64,000 nucleotides of DNA, taken from NCBI RefSeq assembly GCF_002564105.1, contig NZ_PDBX01000001.1, positions 4,526,001 through 4,590,000 on the forward strand, in the 5' to 3' direction. Both the position numbers and the translations under genes were made by a program. Under the pieces are notes generated by a model. The model ran no database searches. It was not told the origin of the DNA and worked only from the letters and a program-made list of their open reading frames with translations. This stretch comes from Collimonas sp. PA-H2 (GTDB lineage: Bacteria > Pseudomonadota > Gammaproteobacteria > Burkholderiales > Burkholderiaceae_D). Shown here piece after piece: positions 55,512-63,173 of the stretch; position 1 is the first letter of the stretch, and every line of letters begins with the position of its first letter.

Positions 55512-56846
55512 ATGCATAATTCATCAGGCGCGCTTGCCGATATAGATCCTATGTCAGCCGGGTTCGATATAGACCGGGATGGTTTCGTTTCTTACAAAAA
55601 CTCGCTGCTTTTTTTGCCCCCCAAGGAACGCGGGTCCTTTCGTCTATTGCTGAATGCCTGGCCGAAAGTCGTTTCAAAAGAAGATTTTTCAAAAAATGTC
55701 TGGGCCGGGCGCATGTCGGACGAAAGCCTGGCGCGCTGTATTACACAACTGCGCCGAGGTCTCTCCAATCTTGGCGTCGTGCAGATCGATTCCCTTTATG
55801 GCCAAGGTTATCGTCTGACGATCTTGTCGGATAAAGTGAGGCGATTACCGGCATTGCCGGCGGCCCCGCAATCCAGAAAATCCGAGGCAGCAAAGCCGCA
55901 TGCCGCACTAATCGAAGCTTGCATCCACGCCCGGCAATTACTTGAACGTCGTTCGCCTGATGCCTTTTCTCAAGCCGAATCAATACTCAAAAATGTCATC
56001 GCCAAGGCCCCCGACTATATGGTGGCGAAACTGCTGCTCGCACAATACGTAGCCGATAGGGCGTTTTTCGACGGGAACATACAGCGCTCACAAATCGACG
56101 ATGCTCTTGGCGAATTAAGGGCCGTGCAAGATGCCGAGCCATATTTGCAAGGCCTGCAATCACAGATGGGCTATCTCCTCGATTGCAAGTGGCATTTCGA
56201 TGAGGCTAAGGCCGCGCACGAGCAGGCGCTGCAAATGTCGCCTGACGACGACGTCGCCTATTATCGTTATGGTTTTCATCTGCTGACCAGTAATGCTCCG
56301 TCCGAGGCCGTCAGCGCTTTGCGTTCTGCCGTTCAGCTCAATCCATTCTCGCCGAATATGGCGGTCGGACTGGTACGTGCCTACGCTTGCGCAAATATGG
56401 ATCCTGCCGAAGTGCTAGTTCATGCGCGAAGCGCATATTCAGCTCATCCGGATAGTCCTTCGGCTTATGTGAATCTGCTCTACACGCTAGCCTGGGTGGA
56501 TCCGCAACCGGAAATCGCCCATGCGGCGCGTCATTTCGTGCAAAAGAACCGTTATGCGCACGCCCTTTCGTCCAGGGCCGTGGCATACGTACTTGCGCGT
56601 TGCGGCGATCATGCAGGAGCGCTGGAAATCATTGAGAAACATAGCAGTATCCATGGGATACATCTGGCGGCTTTAGTCGCCATGGGAATGCTCGACGAGG
56701 CGATGGAGAAAGTTAATGCCGCTGCTGAAACCGGATTTGGCGTCTTGCCTTTTTCAATCAGCGTTCCGGAATGCGATGCGTTGAAACAGCATCCAGATTA
56801 TGCCCAGGTGCAGGCTAAGGTATTTGGCCGTGTTCCCACGAAATAA
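55512..56846 (+). CDS. Winged-helix/TPR regulator (CadC/HilA-like), copy 1
   Basis: 444 residues. Residues about 15-105 form an OmpR/PhoB-type winged helix (LLFLPPKERGSFRLLLNAWPKVVSKEDFSKNVWAGRMSDESLARCITQLRRGLSNLG, wing VQIDSLYGQGYRLTIL). There is no receiver domain or membrane helix. Residues about 125-440 are helical repeats of TPR type (AHEQALQMSPDDDVAYYRYGFHLL and LVRAYACANMDPAEVLVHARSAY). HilA of Salmonella has a comparable architecture. Very similar to the protein at 59414-60751 and related to the one at 63174. Targets unknown. Confidence 0.85.
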   Translation: MHNSSGALADIDPMSAGFDIDRDGFVSYKNSLLFLPPKERGSFRLLLNAWPKVVSKEDFSKNVWAGRMSDESLARCITQLRRGLSNLGVVQIDSLYGQGYRLTILSDKVRRLPALPAAPQSRKSEAAKPHAALIEACIHARQLLERRSPDAFSQAESILKNVIAKAPDYMVAKLLLAQYVADRAFFDGNIQRSQIDDALGELRAVQDAEPYLQGLQSQMGYLLDCKWHFDEAKAAHEQALQMSPDDDVAYYRYGFHLLTSNAPSEAVSALRSAVQLNPFSPNMAVGLVRAYACANMDPAEVLVHARSAYSAHPDSPSAYVNLLYTLAWVDPQPEIAHAARHFVQKNRYAHALSSRAVAYVLARCGDHAGALEIIEKHSSIHGIHLAALVAMGMLDEAMEKVNAAAETGFGVLPFSISVPECDALKQHPDYAQVQAKVFGRVPTK

Positions 56847-56992
56847 TGAAGAGCGCAACTGAATAAAATTGACGTGGCATTATCCTGCGCTGGCACCGCC
56901 ATTGCCAGATCTTCTGAAGTAAAAATATCGGCAGACTCCCGACAATCTTTTAAAGCATCGCCAGCCAGCCAATGCTGGCAGGCAGGCTGCGT

Positions 56993-57090
56993 CACGATTC
57001 ACGGCTTAACTCTATCGACAATACTGCGGCAATGAACACGCGATTTTTTTGAAAATGATGCGCATTTTTAGGTGGCGACAAAATGAAGTC
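56993..57090 (-). pseudogene. DUF4096-type gene remnant
   Basis: Minus-strand reading gives KKFDFILSPPKNAHHFQKNRVFIAAVLSIELSRES then TGA. It matches KKIDFILSRPKSAHHF(R)KDNRLFIEAVLW...HESWRNLP of the intact gene at 60783-61109, with one codon lost and Trp replaced by stop. Confidence 0.7.
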
Positions 57091-57114
57091 AAATTTTTTC
57101 AATGGAACGAAAAA

Positions 57115-57300
57115 TCAAGATGCTTCCATAACGATTAGCGACGCCGCATAGTCGAGGGCTTTTCTGTAATCTAGCAGGCTTGGATGCGTGAGATCATGCA
57201 AGGTCACTAATCTGCTTTTGAAAGCCAATAGATTGAACTCGGGATCTCCCGTTCTTTTAGAATCAGATAGCGGCAACCTCATTGATTGCATGAGTAAAAA
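57115..57300 (-). pseudogene. Remnant of the 94-residue gene
   Basis: DNA closely similar to 61274-61460. The minus-strand protein can be followed only with frameshifts: AINEV, then a 1-nt loss before RYLIL, further indels, ending DYAASLIVMEAS. The 5' region of a LysR-type gene now overlaps its upstream end. Confidence 0.7.
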
Positions 57301-57343
57301 TTGTTGTGGTAAACCCGGTTATGAACGAAGAGGCCAGCAAAGC

Positions 57344-58267
57344 ATGAAACCACTAGATCTGACGCATTTCGATCTCAACCTTTTGGTTGTACTTGAGGCG
57401 CTTTGGGCCGAAAGACACGTCGGCCGCGCCGCCGAAAGATTGCATTTGTCCCAGTCCGCAACCAGCCATGCTTTATCGCGGCTGCGTGCGGCCTTTGATG
57501 ACCAGCTTTTCATTCGTAACCCCCGCGGGATCGAACCGACGCCGCTGACCGTCGAGTTAATGCCGCGAGTGACGGCGGTGCTCGAGTCGGTCAGGCTCGT
57601 CGCCAGTCCACGTGGCCCGTTCGATCCAGGCCGTTTGCAAGCGATGATTTCAATAGCAGCCACTGATCACGCCATATTGACCGTCATCGCCCCCGTTCTG
57701 GCTAAGATCCAAGCTGCGGCGCCGGGTGTCGTGCTGAGGTTCAGGCCAGCCGATCTCGAATCCGCTCTGCGCATGTTAGACAGCGGCGATCTCGACATTG
57801 TGCTAGGGTCGGGCTCTTTTGCCCAGATCCCGCAGCGTTTTGATTGCCAGCTTATCCATAAGGAGCGTTTCGTCGGCATCGCGCGCAAGGGGCACCCGGC
57901 TTTGGTCAAGCGAGGCAAGAAGCTGCACATGGAACTGGATGACTTCGCTCGGTTGCCTCACATTCTGGTATCGCCGCGCGGCGATACGCGGGGCGCTGTC
58001 GACGATGCGCTGGAGGCCCTCGGTCGTACCCGCAAGGTGAACGCCACCTGTCCCAGTTTTCTGGCTGTTCCGTTCATGGTCGGCGCTTCGCTATCGATAG
58101 CAGTTATCGCCGAGCGGGTCGCACTGCGGATGCAGGAGACTGCGCAGCTGAGCCTTTTTGAGCAGCCTTTGGCGCTACCAACCTGGGAGGTGCTCGTTGT
58201 TCGAGCCCGAGGGCGCGTCAACGAACCCGCCGTTCAGTGGATTACGAACATGATGATCGCCGACTGA
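57344..58267 (+). CDS. LysR family transcriptional regulator
   Basis: 307 residues. An N-terminal winged helix (FDLNLLVVLEALWAERHVGRAAERLHLSQSATSHALSRLRAAFDDQLFIRNPRGIEPT, residues about 7-66) is of the NodD/LeuO-like subgroup, with a periplasmic-binding-protein-type effector domain (about 95-300). ATG 57344 (MKPLDLTHFDLN) is the family start; the frame is open 52 codons upstream into the decayed repeat. It precedes an alpha/beta hydrolase gene in the same direction, a probable target. This gene pair is the cargo between two copies of the duplicated module. Confidence 0.93.
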   Translation: MKPLDLTHFDLNLLVVLEALWAERHVGRAAERLHLSQSATSHALSRLRAAFDDQLFIRNPRGIEPTPLTVELMPRVTAVLESVRLVASPRGPFDPGRLQAMISIAATDHAILTVIAPVLAKIQAAAPGVVLRFRPADLESALRMLDSGDLDIVLGSGSFAQIPQRFDCQLIHKERFVGIARKGHPALVKRGKKLHMELDDFARLPHILVSPRGDTRGAVDDALEALGRTRKVNATCPSFLAVPFMVGASLSIAVIAERVALRMQETAQLSLFEQPLALPTWEVLVVRARGRVNEPAVQWITNMMIAD

Positions 58268-58410
58268 CAGCGGCGGGGGCCTGCCGCGGTGGGAGCGACC
58301 AAGAGGATATGAATCTTGTGCATCGACATGCTGCGTAAATGCCATTGGATCGAATGCTTCTGGCCTCCTAGAATTCGGTTGTCGTTTATTTAACCATCTA
58401 GGAGTACCCC

Positions 58411-59136
58411 ATGAAAACAGAACCCACCTTGGTGATGATCCCTTGCTTCTCAGGAGCTCCGTGGCAGCTTGACCAGTTGACCTACTTACAGAATCGCTCC
58501 ATGCGCACCATTCGTTTGCCCGACGACGTGTGCGAACTGGAGACCTTGGCCGACTTCATCGCTGACCAGGTGAAGGACCTCGAGCGCTATGTGTTGGTTG
58601 GCGATTCGTATGGCGCGGTCTCCTCGATCGCGTTTGCGACGCGGCAGCCGGCGGGCCTGAAGGGCCTGGTGCTCTCTGGCGGTTTTGCCAAGAACCCGAT
58701 TACCTCGCCGTTGCTCAAGCCGCTGGCAGCACTTGTATCGTTCTTCCCCGGGTCCTTTTACCGACAAGCGACCCTTCGGTTCCACGCAGCGCAGTTGGCT
58801 TCGTCGTTTGACAAGGAGGGCGAGATACCTTGGTCAACCGCAAAGAGTCGCGCTCTCTTCATCAGCGAGACGCCGCATAAGGCCTACGTCAACCGCATAC
58901 GCTCGATCGAGAAGGCGGACTATACGGCCCTGCTGAAGAAGATCGATGTCCCCACGCTGATCCTGACTCCCGAAGAAGATAAGCTGATCGGCGAAGAAGC
59001 CGCGGGGATCCTCCGGAAAGGCATAAAGGCTTCGCAGGAAGTAATCATGCCACGCACCGGTCACATGTTCAGGTTCTCGCATCCTGGCGCCTACTCTTTC
59101 GAGATCAGGAAGTTTCTGGAGCGGGCATCGCTGTAA
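58411..59136 (+). CDS. Alpha/beta hydrolase
   Basis: 241 residues. The nucleophile elbow is GDSYGAVSS (Ser near residue 69), the acid may be Asp in LTPEEDKLIGEE, and the catalytic His lies in RTGHMFRFSHPG near the C-terminus. The N-terminal strand reads TLVMIPCFSGAPWQLDQL. It belongs to the broad esterase/lactonase fold; substrate unknown. AGGAG 8 nt before ATG 58411. Regulated probably by the LysR protein encoded upstream in the same direction. Confidence 0.88.
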   Translation: MKTEPTLVMIPCFSGAPWQLDQLTYLQNRSMRTIRLPDDVCELETLADFIADQVKDLERYVLVGDSYGAVSSIAFATRQPAGLKGLVLSGGFAKNPITSPLLKPLAALVSFFPGSFYRQATLRFHAAQLASSFDKEGEIPWSTAKSRALFISETPHKAYVNRIRSIEKADYTALLKKIDVPTLILTPEEDKLIGEEAAGILRKGIKASQEVIMPRTGHMFRFSHPGAYSFEIRKFLERASL

Positions 59137-59413
59137 GGACTCTGCAAATAGAGGCGCCGTCAAGATTCGCGCCGGATATCTTTGGCGTCACATAGGCGCA
59201 TTGTGAAGCCGAAATAGCTCGGATTCCCAAGCGACATCCGCGACCTCTATCGCCCTGGTCGGTAACGAACCGAGGGAATCCGGCTCGCCAGCTATAGTGC
59301 AAATTTCGCGAGGAAACGTAATAATCAGTATTGAATAGCCGCTAGAATGGAAATGATGCACATTTGTTTGTCGATGATTGCAAAAATCGCATGATTTTTT
59401 TTGGGTCAGTCAA

Positions 59414-60751
59414 ATGCATAATTCATCAGGCACACTTGCCGATGTAGATCCTGTGTCAGCCGGGTTCGATATAGACCGGGATGGTTTTGTTTCTTACAAA
59501 GACTCACTTCTGTTTTTACCCCCCAAAGAACGCGGCGCCTTCCGTCTGTTGCTGAATGCCTGGCCGAAAGTCGTTTCAAAAGAAGATTTTTCAAAAAATG
59601 TCTGGGCCGGGCGCATGTCGGACGAAAGTTTGGCCCGCTGTATTACGCAGCTGCGTCGAGCTCTCTCCAATCTTGGCATCGTGCAGATCGACTCCCTTTA
59701 TGGTCAAGGTTATCGCCTGGCGATTTTGTCGGACAAAGTGCGGCGATTGTCCGCTGTGCCGGCGATGGCTCATTCCCCTCACAAATCCGATGTGGCAAAA
59801 CCCCATGCTGCGCTAATTGAAGCCTGCATCCACGCCCGGCAATTATTTGAACGCCGTTCGCAAGATGCCTTTTCCCAGGCTGAATCAATACTCAAGAATG
59901 TCGTCTCCAAGGCTCCCGACTATATGGTGGCTAAACTGTTGCTCGCACAATACGTCGCCGAACGGGGTTTTTTCGATGCGAATATACAGCGGTCACAAAT
60001 TGACGATGCTCTTGGCCAATTAAGAATCGTCGAAGATACCGAGCCATATCTGCAAGGTTTGCAATCACTGAGAGGGCATCTTCTTGATTGCAAGTGGCAT
60101 TTCGATGAGGCCAGGGTTGCGCACGAACAGGCCTTGCAAATGTCTCCCGACGATGACGCCGCCTATTATCGCTATGGTTATCATCTGATCTACACTAATG
60201 CCGGATCCGAGGCTGTCAACGCTTTCCGTTTCGCGGCTCAACTCAATCCGTTCTCAGCGAACATCGCCACCATGCTGGTACGCGCCTGCGCTTGTGCAAA
60301 CATGGATCCGGCCGAAGTACTGGCGCAAGCACGAAGCGCATATTCAGCGCATCCGGACAGTCCCTGGACTTATGTGATCCTGCTCTATACCTTAGCCTGG
60401 GTGGACCCGCAACCGGAACTCGCCCACGCCGCACGTCATTTCGTGCAAAAGAACCGCTATGCGCACGCCCTCACGTCCAGGGGCGTAGCTTACATACTTG
60501 CGCGTTGCGGTGATCATGCAGGAGCGCTGGAGATCATTGAAGAGCATAGCAGCATTCATGGGATACATCTGGCGGCTTTGGTCGCCATGGGAATGCTTGA
60601 CGAGGCGATGATAAAAGTGAAGGCTGCTGCTGAAACCGGATTTGGCGTCTTGCCATTTTTACTCAATATTCCAGAATCTTCTGCATTGAAACAACATCCG
60701 GATTACGCCCAGGTGCACGCCAAGGTATTTGCCCGCATGCCTAAGGGATGA
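59414..60751 (+). CDS. Winged-helix/TPR regulator (CadC/HilA-like), copy 2
   Basis: 445 residues, aligned end to end with copy 1 at 55512-56846 (same MHNSSG start, identical RMSDESLARCITQLRR and SIHGIHLAALVAMGMLDEAM). Differences are mostly conservative and spread across the TPR region. ATG 59414 is chosen to match copy 1; an upstream in-frame ATG at 59378 exists but falls in the conserved leader. The sequence between 59290 and 59413 parallels the leader of copy 1. Probably a cytosolic DNA-binding regulator whose TPR part senses a protein partner. Confidence 0.85.
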   Translation: MHNSSGTLADVDPVSAGFDIDRDGFVSYKDSLLFLPPKERGAFRLLLNAWPKVVSKEDFSKNVWAGRMSDESLARCITQLRRALSNLGIVQIDSLYGQGYRLAILSDKVRRLSAVPAMAHSPHKSDVAKPHAALIEACIHARQLFERRSQDAFSQAESILKNVVSKAPDYMVAKLLLAQYVAERGFFDANIQRSQIDDALGQLRIVEDTEPYLQGLQSLRGHLLDCKWHFDEARVAHEQALQMSPDDDAAYYRYGYHLIYTNAGSEAVNAFRFAAQLNPFSANIATMLVRACACANMDPAEVLAQARSAYSAHPDSPWTYVILLYTLAWVDPQPELAHAARHFVQKNRYAHALTSRGVAYILARCGDHAGALEIIEEHSSIHGIHLAALVAMGMLDEAMIKVKAAAETGFGVLPFLLNIPESSALKQHPDYAQVHAKVFARMPKG

Positions 60752-60782
60752 ATGATATCGACGGGAGAAATATTCTATTGCT

Positions 60783-61109
60783 TCATTGCCTGTTTTGATC
60801 GAAGCGCTCGCAGAACAGAACGATTTTATCCAATAGAAATTGCAGTTCTCGATCTTCAATCTGACTGTGTGCCAAAGCGTGCCAGATTTTACGCTGATGC
60901 CAGTCGAGCAAGCGGAGGTAATGGGCAGGCCATTTGCCAAACCTGGGCGGCAGATTGCGCCATGATTCATGGTTTAACACTATCCACAATACTGCTTCAA
61001 TGAATAGGCGATTGTCTTTTCGAAAATGATGCGCACTTTTAGGGCGCGATAGAATGAAGTCTATTTTTTTCCAATGATCGTCAGCTAGTTTTTCGCCGTA
61101 TATCAACAT
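60783..61109 (-). CDS. Standalone DUF4096 protein, short form
   Basis: 108 residues comprising almost only the IS5-transposase N-terminal domain: LADDHWKKIDFILSRPKS, RKDNRLFIEAVLWIVLNHESWRNLPPRFGKWPAHYLRLLDWHQRKIW. No DDE domain, no inverted repeats flanking. It lacks the HWLSLV tail of the longer forms. It converges on the regulator gene (31-nt gap). A decayed homologue occupies the same place in copy 1. Confidence 0.65.
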   Translation of the reverse strand: MLIYGEKLADDHWKKIDFILSRPKSAHHFRKDNRLFIEAVLWIVLNHESWRNLPPRFGKWPAHYLRLLDWHQRKIWHALAHSQIEDRELQFLLDKIVLFCERFDQNRQ

Positions 61110-61273
61110 CTACTGTCCAGTAATAATTTAAGCCTGGCTAACCCACTGTTGTCATCCGAGATCGTGTCGACAGCATGGCGGCGATGACGTGCGTCATGAT
61201 CAGCCCCAGTGGAATTTTTCAATATGTGCTCACTATAACGAGCGATGCTCCGAATTTTCAGTGGAGCGGAAAA

Positions 61274-61558
61274 TTAAGGCGCCTCTATAACGATCAGTGA
61301 CGCCGCATAGTCGATGACTTTTTTGTAAGCCGGCAGGCTGGGATGCGTGAGATGACTCAAGGTCACTAAGCGATTTTTGAAAGCCAACAGATTGATTTCC
61401 GGATCCCCTGATTTTTTCAGAATCAGATAACGGCAAACTTCATTGATCGCGACATGCACCTGGCCGATAGCATTCATGCCGTAAAGCGTAAGCGCTGCCA
61501 GGTTTGAGATTTTATCGATGCATTCATCGAGCACTTTGTCGTTGGAGATAATTTTCAT
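61274..61558 (-). CDS. Unrecognised 94-residue helical protein
   Basis: ISNLAALTLYGMNAIGQVHVAINEVCRYLILKKSGDPE, LLAFKNRLVTLSHLTHPSLPAYKKVIDYAASLIVIE. Predicted all-alpha with a conserved THPSxxxYKxxxxYAAxLI block shared with the decayed copies at 57115-57300 and 48696-49050. No known domain recognised. It is transcribed toward the DUF4096-type gene with a 164-bp gap, which suggests but does not prove an operon. Confidence 0.6.
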   Translation of the reverse strand: MKIISNDKVLDECIDKISNLAALTLYGMNAIGQVHVAINEVCRYLILKKSGDPEINLLAFKNRLVTLSHLTHPSLPAYKKVIDYAASLIVIEAP

Positions 61559-61881
61559 ATGGTTTAGACGGCATGATGATTAAGGAAATCATCCTAGAGA
61601 TCAAGCTGCCATCAGTCCATTGCTTTGTGCGATCTTTCACAATGCTTATCAATTCCAATCTTATTTGGTAACACTCAATGCTCGCCGGCAAGTATTCGGC
61701 GTGTCTTTTTGTTTTCGCGGGTGCTGCGCGCACTGTGTTGAAGACGAAGATTCATCAATGTTTACGTCTTCCTGATGATTTAGTTAATCATTGTTTTTGT
61801 ATGTCACACGAAGAAAATAATCATTTATATTACATTCAGTGTCGGCCGCGTGACGGTCGGTTTATCTCTCTTATGTAATGG
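61559..61881. other. Shared leader region between divergent small genes
   Basis: 323 bp between the 94-residue gene (minus) and the long-form DUF4096 gene (plus). 61589-61680 repeats sequence found at 52258-52345. TTACGTCTTCCTGATG at 61762-61777 matches elements at 52551 and 62897. It probably contains promoters in both directions. AT-rich. Confidence 0.5.
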
Positions 61882-62331
61882 GTGCCAGTCATGTTTCTTC
61901 GAGATGATCAGTGGGGGAAATTGGAGCCGCTAATGCTTGGCAGAAAGGGTAATCCTGGAGTCAGCGGGCGTAATAATCGGCTGTTTATCGAAGCCGTGCT
62001 TTGGCATATTTCCGGCAAATGCTGCTGGAGCGAATTGCCATCTGAATTTGGCGGGTGGAATTCCGTCTACATGCGATTCAGGCGTTGGAACCAGAGCGGC
62101 TGCTGGCGCCAAATGCTTGAAGATCTGAGGGATGACACAGAGTTGTCTGGCGTAATCAGGCGCATTGCGGCATACGCTGACCAACAGACGCAAAGCGCAG
62201 CGAGAAGAAAAACCAGGAGAGCCGAGCGCGAGATTTATCGGGCATCGGTAACGCACATTGGAAAAGAAACAGCAGCGTCTAACGATAGTGAGGCAGACAG
62301 TCATTGGCTGTCGCTGGTGGATGCCGTTTGA
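61882..62331 (+). CDS. Standalone DUF4096 protein (IS5-type transposase N-domain), long form 2
   Basis: 149 residues. The DUF4096 domain occupies about 5-85 (LRDDQWGKLEPLMLGRKGNPG, NNRLFIEAVLW, ELPSEFGGWNSVYMRFRRWNQ). The extension has RRAEREIYRASVTHIGKETAAS and ends SHWLSLVDAV. The protein at 25730-26269 has the same extension layout (REAYDAAVKHATTEAAQS ... LHWLSLV). GTG 61882 or ATG 61891 may start it. A 72-residue gene follows after 29 nt. Not flanked by terminal repeats. Confidence 0.75.
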   Translation: MPVMFLRDDQWGKLEPLMLGRKGNPGVSGRNNRLFIEAVLWHISGKCCWSELPSEFGGWNSVYMRFRRWNQSGCWRQMLEDLRDDTELSGVIRRIAAYADQQTQSAARRKTRRAEREIYRASVTHIGKETAASNDSEADSHWLSLVDAV

Positions 62332-62360
62332 CTAATGCCGATTTAAAATCCTGAACGAAA

Positions 62361-62579
62361 ATGAAGAGATTTGCACATATCGTTAATGCGGAAAAATTGG
62401 AAGAGAAGTTGACGGCTGATTTTCAGGGCACTCAAGCGGATGACAACGCCAGCATTCATATGCATGCAGAAAGAGAGAAATGTGAAATTGTCGCGAGAAA
62501 AAAAGTCGAGGCGCGTCGAATGCTTGAAGATGCTTTGGAAGAAATCAGGCAGCGCCAGGCCGAGTGGAGCGCCAGGTAG
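62361..62579 (+). CDS. Small coiled-coil protein next to DUF4096
   Basis: 72 residues, highly charged and helical (ARKKVEARRMLEDALEEIRQRQAEWSAR), with MKRFAHIVNAEKLEEKLTADF at the start. Likely a coiled coil. Same direction and 29 nt after the DUF4096 gene, so possibly co-expressed. No known family recognised. Confidence 0.5.
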   Translation: MKRFAHIVNAEKLEEKLTADFQGTQADDNASIHMHAEREKCEIVARKKVEARRMLEDALEEIRQRQAEWSAR

Positions 62580-63173
62580 AAGCAGACGTGGCCGACGAGT
62601 CTTGCTTAGCTTTTGCGATTGCTTATGCGATCATGACGGCAATTAAATAATGCGCTCAGATTGCTCAGATCTTGGCATTAGAAGAACCACTGGACTTCCT
62701 TCTTGGCGATGCTTTCACTGGCGTGATGTGTGAGTATGTGTCGCTGCTGAACACGCTATCCATCTGGCGCCATGCGTGTCTTTTATCGGGATTGCTAACC
62801 GAATCCTTACGAAATTATCGTTGATGCCGTAGGCTGATAAGAGCGTGGGAGATGATATGTGTCGAGCAGAAGGAGTAGGGCGGCAACGACCAATAATTAC
62901 GTCTTCATGATGATTTTGTAAGCTAGTGTTTATTGTCGCTACAAAGGCGCAAAGTGCATATAGCATTAGCAAAGATCTCGATAGCGTTTGGGATGAAACG
63001 ATAGCTTCCCAGGTCAAATCTGTCTGAGAACAGGACTGAAGGTAAAGCGATTTTCAATATTCTTGAAAAGAATAAGTCCTATGTCGCCGACTGTGAGGTC
63101 GGGCTTGGGTTGAAAATATTGAGCAGTGAGAGATAAAAGCAATAGTTGTTTTCGAATATTACAAGAAAAGAAA
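62580..63173. other. Leader region of the third regulator copy
   Basis: About 590 bp with no convincing gene. The element TTACGTCTTCATGATG lies at 62897-62912, about 260 nt before the regulator start. The leader does not resemble those of copies 1 and 2. Confidence 0.5.

Larger units (their letters stand above)
55385..57300. repeat. Duplicated module, copy 1 (decaying)
   Basis: Regulator gene plus its upstream ~125 bp, then reverse-oriented remnants of a DUF4096-type gene and of the 94-residue gene in the same order as in 59287-61558. The intervening DNA is shorter than in copy 2, so deletions have occurred. Confidence 0.8.
59287..61558. repeat. Duplicated module, copy 2 (intact)
   Basis: Shared upstream segment, winged-helix/TPR regulator (plus), DUF4096-type gene (minus) and 94-residue gene (minus). 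Corresponds to 55385-57300. Coding parts remain open, making this the functional copy. Confidence 0.8.
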
